Positions 26,261 to 34,392 of a stretch of DNA of 64,000 bases are shown in pieces. Source of the stretch: Halobellus ruber (GTDB lineage: Archaea; Halobacteriota; Halobacteria; Halobacteriales; Haloferacaceae). A model generated the notes under the pieces. That model was not told where the DNA came from. It saw nothing but the letters and a program-made list of their open reading frames with translations, and made no database searches. The first letter of the stretch is position 1. Every line of letters begins with the position of its first letter. Both the position numbers and the translations under genes were made by a program. The stretch lies in assembly GCF_014212355.1 (NCBI RefSeq), contig NZ_JACKXD010000002.1:658778-722777 (forward strand), given 5' to 3'.

Positions 26261-28369
26261 TCACTCCTCGACGATCTCGCTGCCGCCGGCCGGGAGGAAC
26301 TCCTGGATCCGGTCTGGGCTCGCGACCTTCCGCAGGAACGACTGGTCGGCGAAGCGGTTCTTGAACTCCCGGTAGATCATCTTGGCGGCGTCGTTCTGCG
26401 CGTACCGTCCGGGGCGGAGGCGGACGGCGGTCGCAACGCGGTCTTCGATCGCCGACGGGGGGCCGCCGACTACCCGGGTCTCGCCCTCACACTGCACGCC
26501 GACCGCGACCTCGCTTTCGACGTCCCGGTAGTACGTCCGGTCGCCGCGGATGACGAACGACCCCTTCTCGATGTACTCCCCCGACTCGGGCGTCTTCGAC
26601 ACCTGATCGGGGGTCACGGCGTAGGCCTCGCCGGCGAACCGCCCCTCCTTCCAGGTCGAAGAATAGGAGACCGCGAACTGCGCGGCCTCCGAAAGCGTCG
26701 TTTCGGGGAAGTCGACGGGCGCTGCTGGCTCGGAGGGCCCGGAGGCCTTCACCACCGTCACCGGGCCGCCGTGGGCCTGCGTGTGAAAGAAGCGGTCGTG
26801 TTTGTCGAGGTACTTCGTGACGATCTCCTCGTTCTGGTCGGCGTTGCGGCCGCCGATCACGAGGAAGCCGTCGGAGGAGTGGAACCACCGGAACCGCTCG
26901 TACCACTCCTCGGAACTCCTGATCGGGATCGACTCCATCGAGAGCCACTCGCGGTCGACGTCCTCGTCGTCGCCGTCGGGTTCGGGGTCCTCGTCGGCTT
27001 CCCACGCGTCGCGACGCCGTTTGACCGCTTCCAGTTCCTCGCGGGTGTTCTCGATGGCCTCCAGCGCCCCCTGCTTTTTGTCCTCGATCCGCTTTGCCTC
27101 CGTGTAGAGGCGGTCGGCGTTCTTCTCGACGCCGGTATCGACGTCGACGGTGACCTCGGTGTCGTCGAGTTCGACTGTGACGGTCCCCTCGGCGCCGTCG
27201 ACGTCGACGACAGCCTCCGCGGCGGGGATCCCCCGCTCGGCGCCCCGAGCGAGCGTCTCGCGGATCTCGTCCCACGACACGTCCTCCGCTCGTGCGTCCC
27301 GCACGGTCGAGAGCACCTCGTCGACGAGGTCGTAGTTCGCATACAGGAGCTCCGCGCGGCGGCGTTCGGCCTCGGCCTGCTCCTCGAACTCCTCGATCGC
27401 GCCTTCCTGCTGGTCGATGATGCGCTTCTGTTTTGCGATCTCCGCCTCGAAGTCCGGCCGGGGACTCGCCGCCTCCTCGGCGGAATCGTCGTCGGCAGTC
27501 CGTTCCAGCCGGTCGAAGTACTCGTCGACCGCCTGGTTGAACGAGTCGGCGGCCTCGCTGTCGAGCCCCTCGCGTTCGTGTTCCTCCAGCGGGAACGGTG
27601 TCGCGTCGACGACCGCGCCGTCGTCCTCGTAGACGCGCGGGTCGAACTCGCCGGCGCGGAGTCGGGTCCGGAGGTCCTCGAGGGCGCCGTGGAGCGGACG
27701 GTACTCCTCGTCGCCCGCCTCCGCGATCGGCGTGGTCTTCTCGACGCCGGCCCGGGTGCAGACCTCCTCGGCGTAGAGGCCGCCCAGGTTCAACTGGGTC
27801 GCCAGCGTCCGCACCACGTCGGTGTCGGAGTCGTTCATCCGGCGGGCGAACGCGTCGTAGCTCACCGAGAGCGGGTTCACCCGGGAGGCGGGGAACTCGT
27901 ACTGCGCACCCGGCGCGATCGTACGGGACTTGAGCCGGACGGTTTCGAGGCTCCGGACGACCTCGCCGGTCTCGTCGAGGACCGCGACGTTGCCCTGCCC
28001 GAACAGCTCCGCGACCACCCGGGTGTCCTCGTCGCCGCGCTCGAAGGAGAAGGTGAGGATCCGGTCGAACTCGAACTGCTCGACGCCCGCGAAGTCGGCG
28101 CCCGAAAGGCGGTTCCGCAGCATCTTCGCGAAGTTCGGCGGCCGTCCGGGCGCGTCGGGAACGCGGTCGGGGTCGGAGACGTGGGCGCGCTTCGTGTCGC
28201 CGACCTCGACCAGCAGTTCCACCCGGCCGCGGTCGAAGTCCCGCATCTTGAAGCGGAGCAGATCGTCGCCGTAGAGGTAGACCTTGTCGACCTTCGCGCC
28301 CTCGTACCGGTTCAACTCGGTGACGAGGGCAGCCAGATCGACGCTCGTGAGCTCCCGCTTCGGATCCAT
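26261..28369 (-). CDS. rqcH: Ribosome rescue/quality-control protein RqcH (NFACT family)
   Basis: Binds the large ribosomal subunit carrying a blocked nascent chain; bacterial and archaeal RqcH add C-terminal alanine tails. The 702-residue protein has the NFACT-N domain (about 1-180: MDPKRELTSVDLAALVTEL, YLYGDDLLRFKMRD), helix-hairpin-helix region, a long coiled coil (about 305-460: KQKRIIDQQEGAIEEFEEQ, TEAKRIEDKKQGALEAI), and an NFACT-R domain (about 500-640: FRWFHSSDGFLVIGGRNADQ, DRFFHTQAHGGPVTVVKASG). Start MDPKRELTS at 28369. Pelota is 3.6 kb away. Confidence 0.95.
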   Translation of the reverse strand: MDPKRELTSVDLAALVTELNRYEGAKVDKVYLYGDDLLRFKMRDFDRGRVELLVEVGDTKRAHVSDPDRVPDAPGRPPNFAKMLRNRLSGADFAGVEQFEFDRILTFSFERGDEDTRVVAELFGQGNVAVLDETGEVVRSLETVRLKSRTIAPGAQYEFPASRVNPLSVSYDAFARRMNDSDTDVVRTLATQLNLGGLYAEEVCTRAGVEKTTPIAEAGDEEYRPLHGALEDLRTRLRAGEFDPRVYEDDGAVVDATPFPLEEHEREGLDSEAADSFNQAVDEYFDRLERTADDDSAEEAASPRPDFEAEIAKQKRIIDQQEGAIEEFEEQAEAERRRAELLYANYDLVDEVLSTVRDARAEDVSWDEIRETLARGAERGIPAAEAVVDVDGAEGTVTVELDDTEVTVDVDTGVEKNADRLYTEAKRIEDKKQGALEAIENTREELEAVKRRRDAWEADEDPEPDGDDEDVDREWLSMESIPIRSSEEWYERFRWFHSSDGFLVIGGRNADQNEEIVTKYLDKHDRFFHTQAHGGPVTVVKASGPSEPAAPVDFPETTLSEAAQFAVSYSSTWKEGRFAGEAYAVTPDQVSKTPESGEYIEKGSFVIRGDRTYYRDVESEVAVGVQCEGETRVVGGPPSAIEDRVATAVRLRPGRYAQNDAAKMIYREFKNRFADQSFLRKVASPDRIQEFLPAGGSEIVEE

Positions 28370-28483
28370 ACGCGACCTTCTCGGGGGAGAATGAAAAGCC
28401 GCACGTTCCGTACGGGGAGGATCGCGAACGTCCGAACCGCCGAGTCACGCCGCTTTTATCCGACGACCGGCTACGGTCAGGTA

Positions 28484-29056
28484 ATGTCGAAAGTGAGTAT
28501 CGGGCTCCGCGGGTGGCGCTTCGACGAGTCGGCGGTGTTCACCGACGACGGGGAGTTCCGGTCGCTCGACGAACTGGACGGCGACACCCGACAGCGGCTC
28601 GTCCGGCTGACCTACCTCCAGGGCAAACCCTGCGACGCCTGCTATCTCGTCTACGGCGAGGCCGACAAAAAGCGGTGCAACCAGGCCGGGATCGTCTACG
28701 GCGAACCGATGGAGGAGGTGCTCCTGTGTCCCGACCACGAGGCGGACTTTCTCTACTGGTTCCGGGAGGCCGGCGGCGCCGACGCGGCTGGAACCGAGAC
28801 GTTCCGCGACGAGTTCCACGAGTGGTTCGCGGCGGGGAACCGCGCGCCGGAGGGGTACGGCGGCCTCGACCACGTCGACACCGACCCCGCGGGACTGCCC
28901 GACCCGCCGGACCCCGAGGAGATCAACCGTCGCCTCAACGAGACCCACGACGGCGAGCGGAAGCGGATCGACCTCCGGACGGGTGAGATCACGACCGTCG
29001 ACGACGAGGACGACGTCGACGCCCTCGATCTCGGTCGGGAGTACCCAACGGGCTGA
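28484..29056 (+). CDS. Conserved haloarchaeal protein (DUF7091-like)
   Basis: A 190-residue acidic protein starting MSKVSIGLRGWRFDESAVFT. It has CDACYLVYGEADKKRCNQAG, a Cys/His arrangement that could bind a metal, then VLLCPDHEADFLYWFREAGG and GYGGLDHVDTDP. I recognise it as a haloarchaeal family (I believe DUF7091) with no known role. A TTTTAT box at 28454-28459 is 27 bp before ATG 28484 and rules out the very long in-frame ORF that runs in from upstream. Its TGA overlaps the ATG of the RNA methyltransferase by one base, so the two are translationally coupled. Confidence 0.78.
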   Translation: MSKVSIGLRGWRFDESAVFTDDGEFRSLDELDGDTRQRLVRLTYLQGKPCDACYLVYGEADKKRCNQAGIVYGEPMEEVLLCPDHEADFLYWFREAGGADAAGTETFRDEFHEWFAAGNRAPEGYGGLDHVDTDPAGLPDPPDPEEINRRLNETHDGERKRIDLRTGEITTVDDEDDVDALDLGREYPTG

Positions 29057-29898
29057 TGGCCGACGACGATCCGACAGTCGGCTCGGAGAATGGCGATACC
29101 GAACGCCTTGCGGGGACCGGGCGCACCCACGACCCGATCGTCGTCGTCGTCGACCCCGAAACCCCCGGCAACGTCGGGACCATCGCCCGCGCGATGAAGA
29201 ACTTCGGGCTCTCGGACCTGAAGCTCGTCAACCCGCCCGAACTCCACGAGGACGGCGAGGCCTACGGGTTCGCCGGCCACGCCCGCGAGGACGTGCTCCC
29301 GAACGCCGAGGCGGTGACCTTCGAGGAGGTCGTCGAAAACTACCACACGATCGGCACGACCGCGATCACTAACGACGACAGCCGCCGACACGTCCGCTTT
29401 CCGTTCAAGACGCCCGTCGAGGTCCGGGAGAGCCTGGAAACCGTCGACACGCGGACCGCGCTCGTGTTCGGCCGGGAGGGGACCGGCCTCGACAACGAGG
29501 AACTCGCCCGGCTCGACGAGGTGTGTTCGATCCCCGCGAGCGCGGAGTATCCGGTGTTGAACCTCGGGCAGGCGGCGACGATCCTCCTGTACGAACTCCG
29601 GACGCTGACGGTCGAGGAGACCCAACTGCCGGACGTCGAGCGCGAACGCGCCGACGAGGCCGCGATCGACCGCTTTTATGAGTTCTTCGAGACCTTCCAC
29701 CGGTCGGTCGAGAGTCGGGAGCACAAACGCGAGAAGACGCGGGTGATGATGCGCCGGCTGATCGGCCGGGCGCATCCCACGGAGCGGGAGATCACGACGC
29801 TCACGGGGATCTTCCGCCGGGCGAACGACCTCATCGGCGACCGGTCGTTCGGCGACCACGTCGACGGGGCGACCGACGGCGACGACCCCTCGACCTGA
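29056..29898 (+). CDS. trmJ: SPOUT RNA methyltransferase, TrmJ type
   Basis: A 280-residue SPOUT-class enzyme. TrmJ makes 2'-O-methyl C32 (and U32 in bacteria) in tRNA. Visible motifs: VVDPETPGNVGTIARAMKNF (motif 1), TALVFGREGTGLDNEEL (motif 2), and the knotted SAM site PVLNLGQAATILLYEL (motif 3). A C-terminal helical extension (about 195-260) is typical of TrmJ. It begins inside the TGA of the previous gene (TGATGG). Confidence 0.9.
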   Translation: MADDDPTVGSENGDTERLAGTGRTHDPIVVVVDPETPGNVGTIARAMKNFGLSDLKLVNPPELHEDGEAYGFAGHAREDVLPNAEAVTFEEVVENYHTIGTTAITNDDSRRHVRFPFKTPVEVRESLETVDTRTALVFGREGTGLDNEELARLDEVCSIPASAEYPVLNLGQAATILLYELRTLTVEETQLPDVERERADEAAIDRFYEFFETFHRSVESREHKREKTRVMMRRLIGRAHPTEREITTLTGIFRRANDLIGDRSFGDHVDGATDGDDPST

Positions 29899-29951
29899 TT
29901 GTCGGCGCGGGCTGACAGCAGGTATAAATCGCTGGTCGCCCGTGTGGGGGT

Positions 29952-30305
29952 ATGGTAGTCCCACTCGTCGGCGGGGTGATCTCGTTCGTGATCGCGCTGC
30001 TTGTCGGCGGCCTCGCGATCCACATCAGCGCCCGCGTCGTCGTCGAGGTCGACGACTACAGGCGGGCGGTGATCACCGCGATCCTCGGGGCGGTCGCGTG
30101 GGCGCTCACCTCGTGGATCCCGCTTTTCGGCCCCGTGATCGCCCTCGTCGTGTGGGTCGGCGTCATCAACTGGCGGTATCCCGGCGGGTGGACGAAGGCG
30201 GCGATCATCGGCGTCGGCGCCTGGATTTCGGCGCTGCTGCTCCTGGTCGTGGTGAACTCGGTTCTGGGGCTCGGAATCGGCGCCTTCGGCGTCCCCGGGG
30301 CCTGA
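29952..30305 (+). CDS. Small haloarchaeal membrane protein
   Basis: A 117-residue protein with four hydrophobic helices (about 5-27, 38-60, 62-78, 87-108) and a short hydrophilic loop RVVVEVDDYRRAV after the first. TATAAATC at 29923-29930 is 27 bp before ATG 29952. It follows trmJ by 53 bp on the same strand and ends 22 bp before the convergent gatE stop. Family known to me only as a conserved haloarchaeal membrane protein. Confidence 0.7.
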   Translation: MVVPLVGGVISFVIALLVGGLAIHISARVVVEVDDYRRAVITAILGAVAWALTSWIPLFGPVIALVVWVGVINWRYPGGWTKAAIIGVGAWISALLLLVVVNSVLGLGIGAFGVPGA

Positions 30306-30327
30306 TCGGGTCGCCCCCTCACCCGCG

Positions 30328-32196
30328 TCACGCCCGCTTTTGGATCTCCTCGCGGAGCACGTCGCTGACGGTTTCGCCGTCGGCCTTCCCGCGAAGCGCG
30401 CCCATCGCCTCGCCCATCAGCGCGGAGAACGCCCCCATCCCCTCGGCTTCGACCTGCTCTTCGTTGCGGTCGACGACCTCGCTGACGGCGTCGCGGACGT
30501 CCGATTCCGACACCCCCGAGAGGCCGGCCTCCTCGACGGCCGCCTCCGCCGAGAGGGTCGGGTCCGCGGCGACCGTCGAGAGCACCTCCTCGACGCCCTC
30601 CTTCGCCAGGTCGCCATCCTCGACCAGCCGCATCACTTCGAGCAGGTGGTCGTCTGTCAGGTTCCCGACCGCGACGTCGTCCCGGCGGAGTTCCGTCAGC
30701 GTCGATTCCAGGACGCCAGCCGCGAACGTCGCGTCGATGCCGGCGTCGACCGCCCGCTCGAACAGCGGCATCCGACGGCCGTAGGCGACCTGTTCTGCGA
30801 GCCCCGAACCGAGACCGAGTTCCGACTGGTACCGGTCGACCTTCTCGGTGAGGAGTTCGGGGGTCTCGACGTCGGAGGGGTCGAGTTCGACCGGCGGGAC
30901 GTCGGTTTCGGGGTACATCCGCGCCGCGCCGGGCAGCGGCCGCAGGTATCTGGTTGTCCCGTCGTCGTTGGCGCCGCGGGTCTCCTCCGGAACGCCCTCA
31001 AGAGCGGTTGCGGCGCGCTCTGCGACCGCCTCGATCGCGAGGTCGGCGGTTTCGGTGTCGGCGGCGACGATCGCGACCGCGTCGTCCCCGCCGGCGCCGA
31101 CCGCCTCGCGCAGGGCCTCGACCTCCGCGTCGGTCACGCCGTAGGCGGGGAGTTCGTCGGTGTGGAAGATCCCGCCGGCCCCGTTGCGCTTTGCGTGATC
31201 GGAGAGTTCGGTGCCGAGACGGCGGTCGGGCTGGATCTCCCGGCCGACCAGGCCGTCGAAGCCGTAGAGCGGGACCGCGGTCACGGAGCCTCCGTCCCCG
31301 AGGGCGCCGCCGATCACGCCGGAATCGGTGCCGTCGAACACCTCCGAGACGTCCCGGGTTTCCCCGACCGAGGCGTCGCGTTCGACCAACTCCTCGCGGA
31401 TCGAGAGCAGTTCGACCTGCCGGCCGACCTCCCGGCGGACGATGTCGTCGATGTCGTCGAGCGCCTGGACGCCCTTGATCTCGACGCGGGCGCCCTCGGC
31501 GATCGAGACGTTCACGTCCTGACGGATCGTCCCGAGGCCACGCTTGACCGACCCCGTCGACCGGAGCAACATCCCGATGGTCTCGGCGGCCTCCCGCGCC
31601 TGTTGGGGGGAGTCGATGTCGGGACTGGTCCCGATCTCGACCAGTGGAACGCCCAGCCGATCCAGGGAGTAGGTGACGCCGCCGGCCCGTTTCTCGACCC
31701 GCTGGGCGGACTCCTCTTCGAGCAGGAGGTCCTCGACGCCGACCGCGCCCTCGCTCGTTTCGATCTCGCCGTCCTGGGCGACGAGCGCCGTCCGCTGGAA
31801 GCCGGAGGTGTTGGAGCCGTCGATGACGAGTTTCCGCATCACGTGGGCCTGCCCCACCGGCTCCATCTCCAGGAGGTCCGCGATCTGGAGGGCGACTTCT
31901 CGGGCCTCGGTGTCGAGCCGGTGGGGCGGCTCCTCGTCCTCCTCGACCAGGCAGGTGGTGTCGTAGGCGAGATACTCGAACTCGCGGTCGACGCGGCTCT
32001 CCTCGACGGCGGCGTCGTCGAGTTCGCCGAGTTCGCTCCGCGTGGGGTGGAGGTACCGCGTGAACGAGCGGACCGCCTCGCCGGGGTCGCGTTCCGAAGT
32101 CGGGCACCGACAGAACAGCTTCGTTGCGGTGTCGAGCTGCTGGTGGATCTCGAGCCCCGCGACGAGGCCGAGGTCGTCGTAGTCGAAGTCGGTCAT
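30328..32196 (-). CDS. gatE: Glu-tRNA(Gln) amidotransferase subunit E
   Basis: Tail-binding kinase subunit of archaeal GatDE, which converts Glu-tRNA(Gln) to Gln-tRNA(Gln); it activates the glutamyl group while GatD supplies ammonia. The 622-residue protein has the GatB/GatE cradle signature GLVAGLEIHQQLDTATKLFCRC (in two parts; Cys-Arg-Cys at about 28-30), DRLGVPLVEIGTSPDI and GSVKRGLGTIRQDVNVSI. It also has the GatE-specific AspRS-like insertion (about 290-430) and a YqeY-like C-terminal tail (about 540-620: EGMGAFSALMGEAMGALRGK). GatD is not in this window. A TATA-like box (32215-32229) precedes ATG 32196. Confidence 0.96.
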   Translation of the reverse strand: MTDFDYDDLGLVAGLEIHQQLDTATKLFCRCPTSERDPGEAVRSFTRYLHPTRSELGELDDAAVEESRVDREFEYLAYDTTCLVEEDEEPPHRLDTEAREVALQIADLLEMEPVGQAHVMRKLVIDGSNTSGFQRTALVAQDGEIETSEGAVGVEDLLLEEESAQRVEKRAGGVTYSLDRLGVPLVEIGTSPDIDSPQQAREAAETIGMLLRSTGSVKRGLGTIRQDVNVSIAEGARVEIKGVQALDDIDDIVRREVGRQVELLSIREELVERDASVGETRDVSEVFDGTDSGVIGGALGDGGSVTAVPLYGFDGLVGREIQPDRRLGTELSDHAKRNGAGGIFHTDELPAYGVTDAEVEALREAVGAGGDDAVAIVAADTETADLAIEAVAERAATALEGVPEETRGANDDGTTRYLRPLPGAARMYPETDVPPVELDPSDVETPELLTEKVDRYQSELGLGSGLAEQVAYGRRMPLFERAVDAGIDATFAAGVLESTLTELRRDDVAVGNLTDDHLLEVMRLVEDGDLAKEGVEEVLSTVAADPTLSAEAAVEEAGLSGVSESDVRDAVSEVVDRNEEQVEAEGMGAFSALMGEAMGALRGKADGETVSDVLREEIQKRA

Positions 32197-32281
32197 TACT
32201 GAGGAGTGGGTACCCCCGGAATAAAAAATGGTTCAGTCCGCGACGGCGCCGGCGACACCTGTGGCCCCGGCGTCGGTGTGA

Positions 32282-32446
32282 CTATACCCGCCGGAGTCCG
32301 TCGCCGATGCCCTGTCCCTCGTCGCACTCGGGGCAGGCGTAGTGCCAGCCGTCCGTCGTCGCCCGGCCCTCCGGGAACCGCGCCCCGCAACGTCGGCACT
32401 CGAGGAGGTCTCGACCGCGCTCGCGGGACTGTTGAACTTCCTGCAT
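32282..32446 (-). CDS. Small haloarchaeal zinc-finger protein
   Basis: A 54-residue protein with two CxxC pairs 16 residues apart, LECRRCGARF and YACPECDEG, the pattern of a one-zinc ribbon. The start is MQEVQQSRERGRDL at 32446, and a TATA-like TTGATACT (about 32469-32476) is 27 bp upstream, which excludes the in-frame ATG at 32476. It matches the many small CxxC zinc-finger proteins of haloarchaea (HVO-numbered families in Haloferax), several of which affect stress or biofilm traits. Role here unknown. Confidence 0.7.
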   Translation of the reverse strand: MQEVQQSRERGRDLLECRRCGARFPEGRATTDGWHYACPECDEGQGIGDGLRRV

Positions 32447-32508
32447 ACCTACAGATTCGACGGAAGTCAGTATCAACGTACCGGTTTTTTGCCGGCTCGA
32501 TTCGGCGG

Positions 32509-33918
32509 CTACTCCCCGCCGAGGATGCCTCGGTGGGTCATCGACTCGGGATCCAGCACCTCGTCGGCCTCGGCTTCGGTGAGGTACCCCTTGGCGACGA
32601 CGACCTCACGGATCGTTTTGCCCTCCTTCAGCGCCGTCTTCGCGACCTCGCTGGCCTTGTCGTAGCCGATCGTTGGGTTCAGCGCGGTGGCGAGCGCCAT
32701 CGAGCGTTCGACCTGCTGCCCGCAGACGTCCTCGTTGGCCTCCAGTTTCGCCACGAACCGCTCGCCGAAGGTCTCGGCCGCGTTCGAGAGGAGTTCGGCC
32801 GACTGGAGGACGTTGTGAGCGATGACCGGCTTGTAGAGGTTCAGGTCGATCTGCCCCTCTGCGGCCCCGGCCGCGACCGCGGCGTCGTTGCCGACCACCT
32901 GCTTGTGGACCTGGTTCACCGCCTCCGCGACGACGGGGTTGATCTTCCCCGGCATGATCGAACTCCCGGGCTGGTTCTCGGGCTGTTCGATCTCGCCGAG
33001 GCCGTTGCGCGGCCCCGACGCGAGCAGCCGGAGATCGTTCGCGATCTTGTTCAGCGAGCCCGCGACCGTCCGCAACGCGCCGTGGGCCTCGCTCATCGCG
33101 TCGTGGGCCGCCTGCGCCTCGAAGTGGCTGTCGGCGGGTCCGAAATCCAGGCCAGTTTCCTCGGAGATGTACTCCGCGGCCCGTTCGGGGAACTCGGGGT
33201 GGGTGTTGAGGCCGGTGCCCACTGCGGTCCCCCCGAGAGCGAGTTCCGCGAGATCATCGGTGACGTTCTCGACGCGGGTGATCCCCTTCTCGACCTGGGT
33301 GCGGTAGGCGCCGAACTCCTGTCCGAGTCGGACGGGGGTGGCGTCCTGGAGGTGGGTGCGGCCGGTCTTGACGACGCCGTCGAACTCGGTTTCCTTTTCG
33401 GCGAGTTCCTCGCGGAGCGTCCCCAGGGCCGGAACGAGGTCCTTGTGGACGGCTTCGAGCGCCGAGACGTGCATCGCGGTCGGGATCACGTCGTTGGAGG
33501 ACTGCCCGTAGTTGACGTGATCGTTGGGGTGGACGACCCGGTCGCCGACGGACGCCCCGAGGATCTCGGCCGCGCGGTTGGCGATGACCTCGTTCGCGTT
33601 CATGTTCGAGGAGGTGCCCGATCCGGTTTGGAACACGTCGACCGGGAACTGGTCGTCGTGGTCGCCGGCGATCACCTCGTCGGCGGCGTCGACGATGGCG
33701 TCGGCGACCTCGTCGTCCAGGAGGCCGAGATCGCGGTTGGCTGACGCCGCGGCTCTCTTGACGATCCCGAGCGCCCGGACGAACCGGCGGCCGAAGGAAA
33801 TCCCCGAGATGGGGAAGTTCTCGACCGCCCGCTGGGTCTGGGCGCCCCAGTAGGCGTCGGTCGGTACCTCGACCTCGCCGAGGCTGTCCCGCTCGATCCG
33901 GTAGTCGTCGTCGGACAT
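32509..33918 (-). CDS. fumC: Fumarate hydratase class II
   Basis: Reversibly hydrates fumarate to malate in the citric acid cycle. The 469-residue protein has the lyase-superfamily signature GSSIMPGKINP (about 318-328), substrate motifs GSGTSSNMNANEVIANR and TGRTHLQDATPV, and the C-domain region ALNPTIGYDKASEVAKTA. Start: ATG 33918 (MSDDDYRIERD) has GTTTTACG (33943-33950) 27 bp upstream, so I prefer it to ATG 33930. Confidence 0.96.
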   Translation of the reverse strand: MSDDDYRIERDSLGEVEVPTDAYWGAQTQRAVENFPISGISFGRRFVRALGIVKRAAASANRDLGLLDDEVADAIVDAADEVIAGDHDDQFPVDVFQTGSGTSSNMNANEVIANRAAEILGASVGDRVVHPNDHVNYGQSSNDVIPTAMHVSALEAVHKDLVPALGTLREELAEKETEFDGVVKTGRTHLQDATPVRLGQEFGAYRTQVEKGITRVENVTDDLAELALGGTAVGTGLNTHPEFPERAAEYISEETGLDFGPADSHFEAQAAHDAMSEAHGALRTVAGSLNKIANDLRLLASGPRNGLGEIEQPENQPGSSIMPGKINPVVAEAVNQVHKQVVGNDAAVAAGAAEGQIDLNLYKPVIAHNVLQSAELLSNAAETFGERFVAKLEANEDVCGQQVERSMALATALNPTIGYDKASEVAKTALKEGKTIREVVVAKGYLTEAEADEVLDPESMTHRGILGGE

Positions 33919-33942
33919 GTCCGGGGACACGGCACGACCCCG

Positions 33943-33950
33943 CGTAAAAC
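33943..33950 (-). promoter_or_regulatory. TATA-like box of fumC
   Basis: GTTTTACG on the minus strand, centred 27 bp before ATG 33918. It decides between the two candidate ATGs. Confidence 0.55.
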
Positions 33951-33999
33951 CCGTCGGTTCGGCCCCCGCGTCGACCTCGACGATCCGCCCGCCCGACTC

Positions 34000-34254
34000 C
34001 TATCCCTCGTACTCCTCGGGCGTGTAGGTCTTCATCTCCAGGGCGTGGATGTCGTCGGTCATCGCGTCGCCGAGGGCGTCGTACACCATCTGGTGCTGTT
34101 CCACCAGCGACTTCCCCTCGAAGGCAGTCGAGACCACGACCGCGGCGAAGTGGGCGTCCTCGTGGTCCTCATCGGGAACCCGCGGGAGCGTGACGCTCGC
34201 CTCCGCGTCGGGGATTCCGGCCTCGATCCGCCGTTCGACCTCGTCGGTGTCCAT
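34000..34254 (-). CDS. BolA-family protein
   Basis: An 84-residue BolA-like protein. The family takes part in Fe-S cluster handling with monothiol glutaredoxins. MDTDEVERRIEAGIPDAEAS begins the alpha-beta fold; HFAAVVVSTAFEGKSLVEQH contains the signature loop region (FxGKxxVxxHxxVY) and QMVYDALGDAM and IHALEMKTYTPEE finish it. The invariant His in EQHQMVYDAL is present. A GTTTATTTTC box (34275-34284) lies 27 bp before ATG 34254. It is divergent from the DNA methyltransferase gene. Confidence 0.88.
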   Translation of the reverse strand: MDTDEVERRIEAGIPDAEASVTLPRVPDEDHEDAHFAAVVVSTAFEGKSLVEQHQMVYDALGDAMTDDIHALEMKTYTPEEYEG

Positions 34255-34392
34255 ACCCGGTGTCGGCGGCGCGGGAAAATAAACTCCGTTACTCGCGAGG
34301 GCGTCGGCCGGACTCCCCGCGACGCCGTTTCGACCCCGCCGCGAACACTTATGTGCGAAACCGCGGAAGAACTCGCCAACAGCAGACACAGT

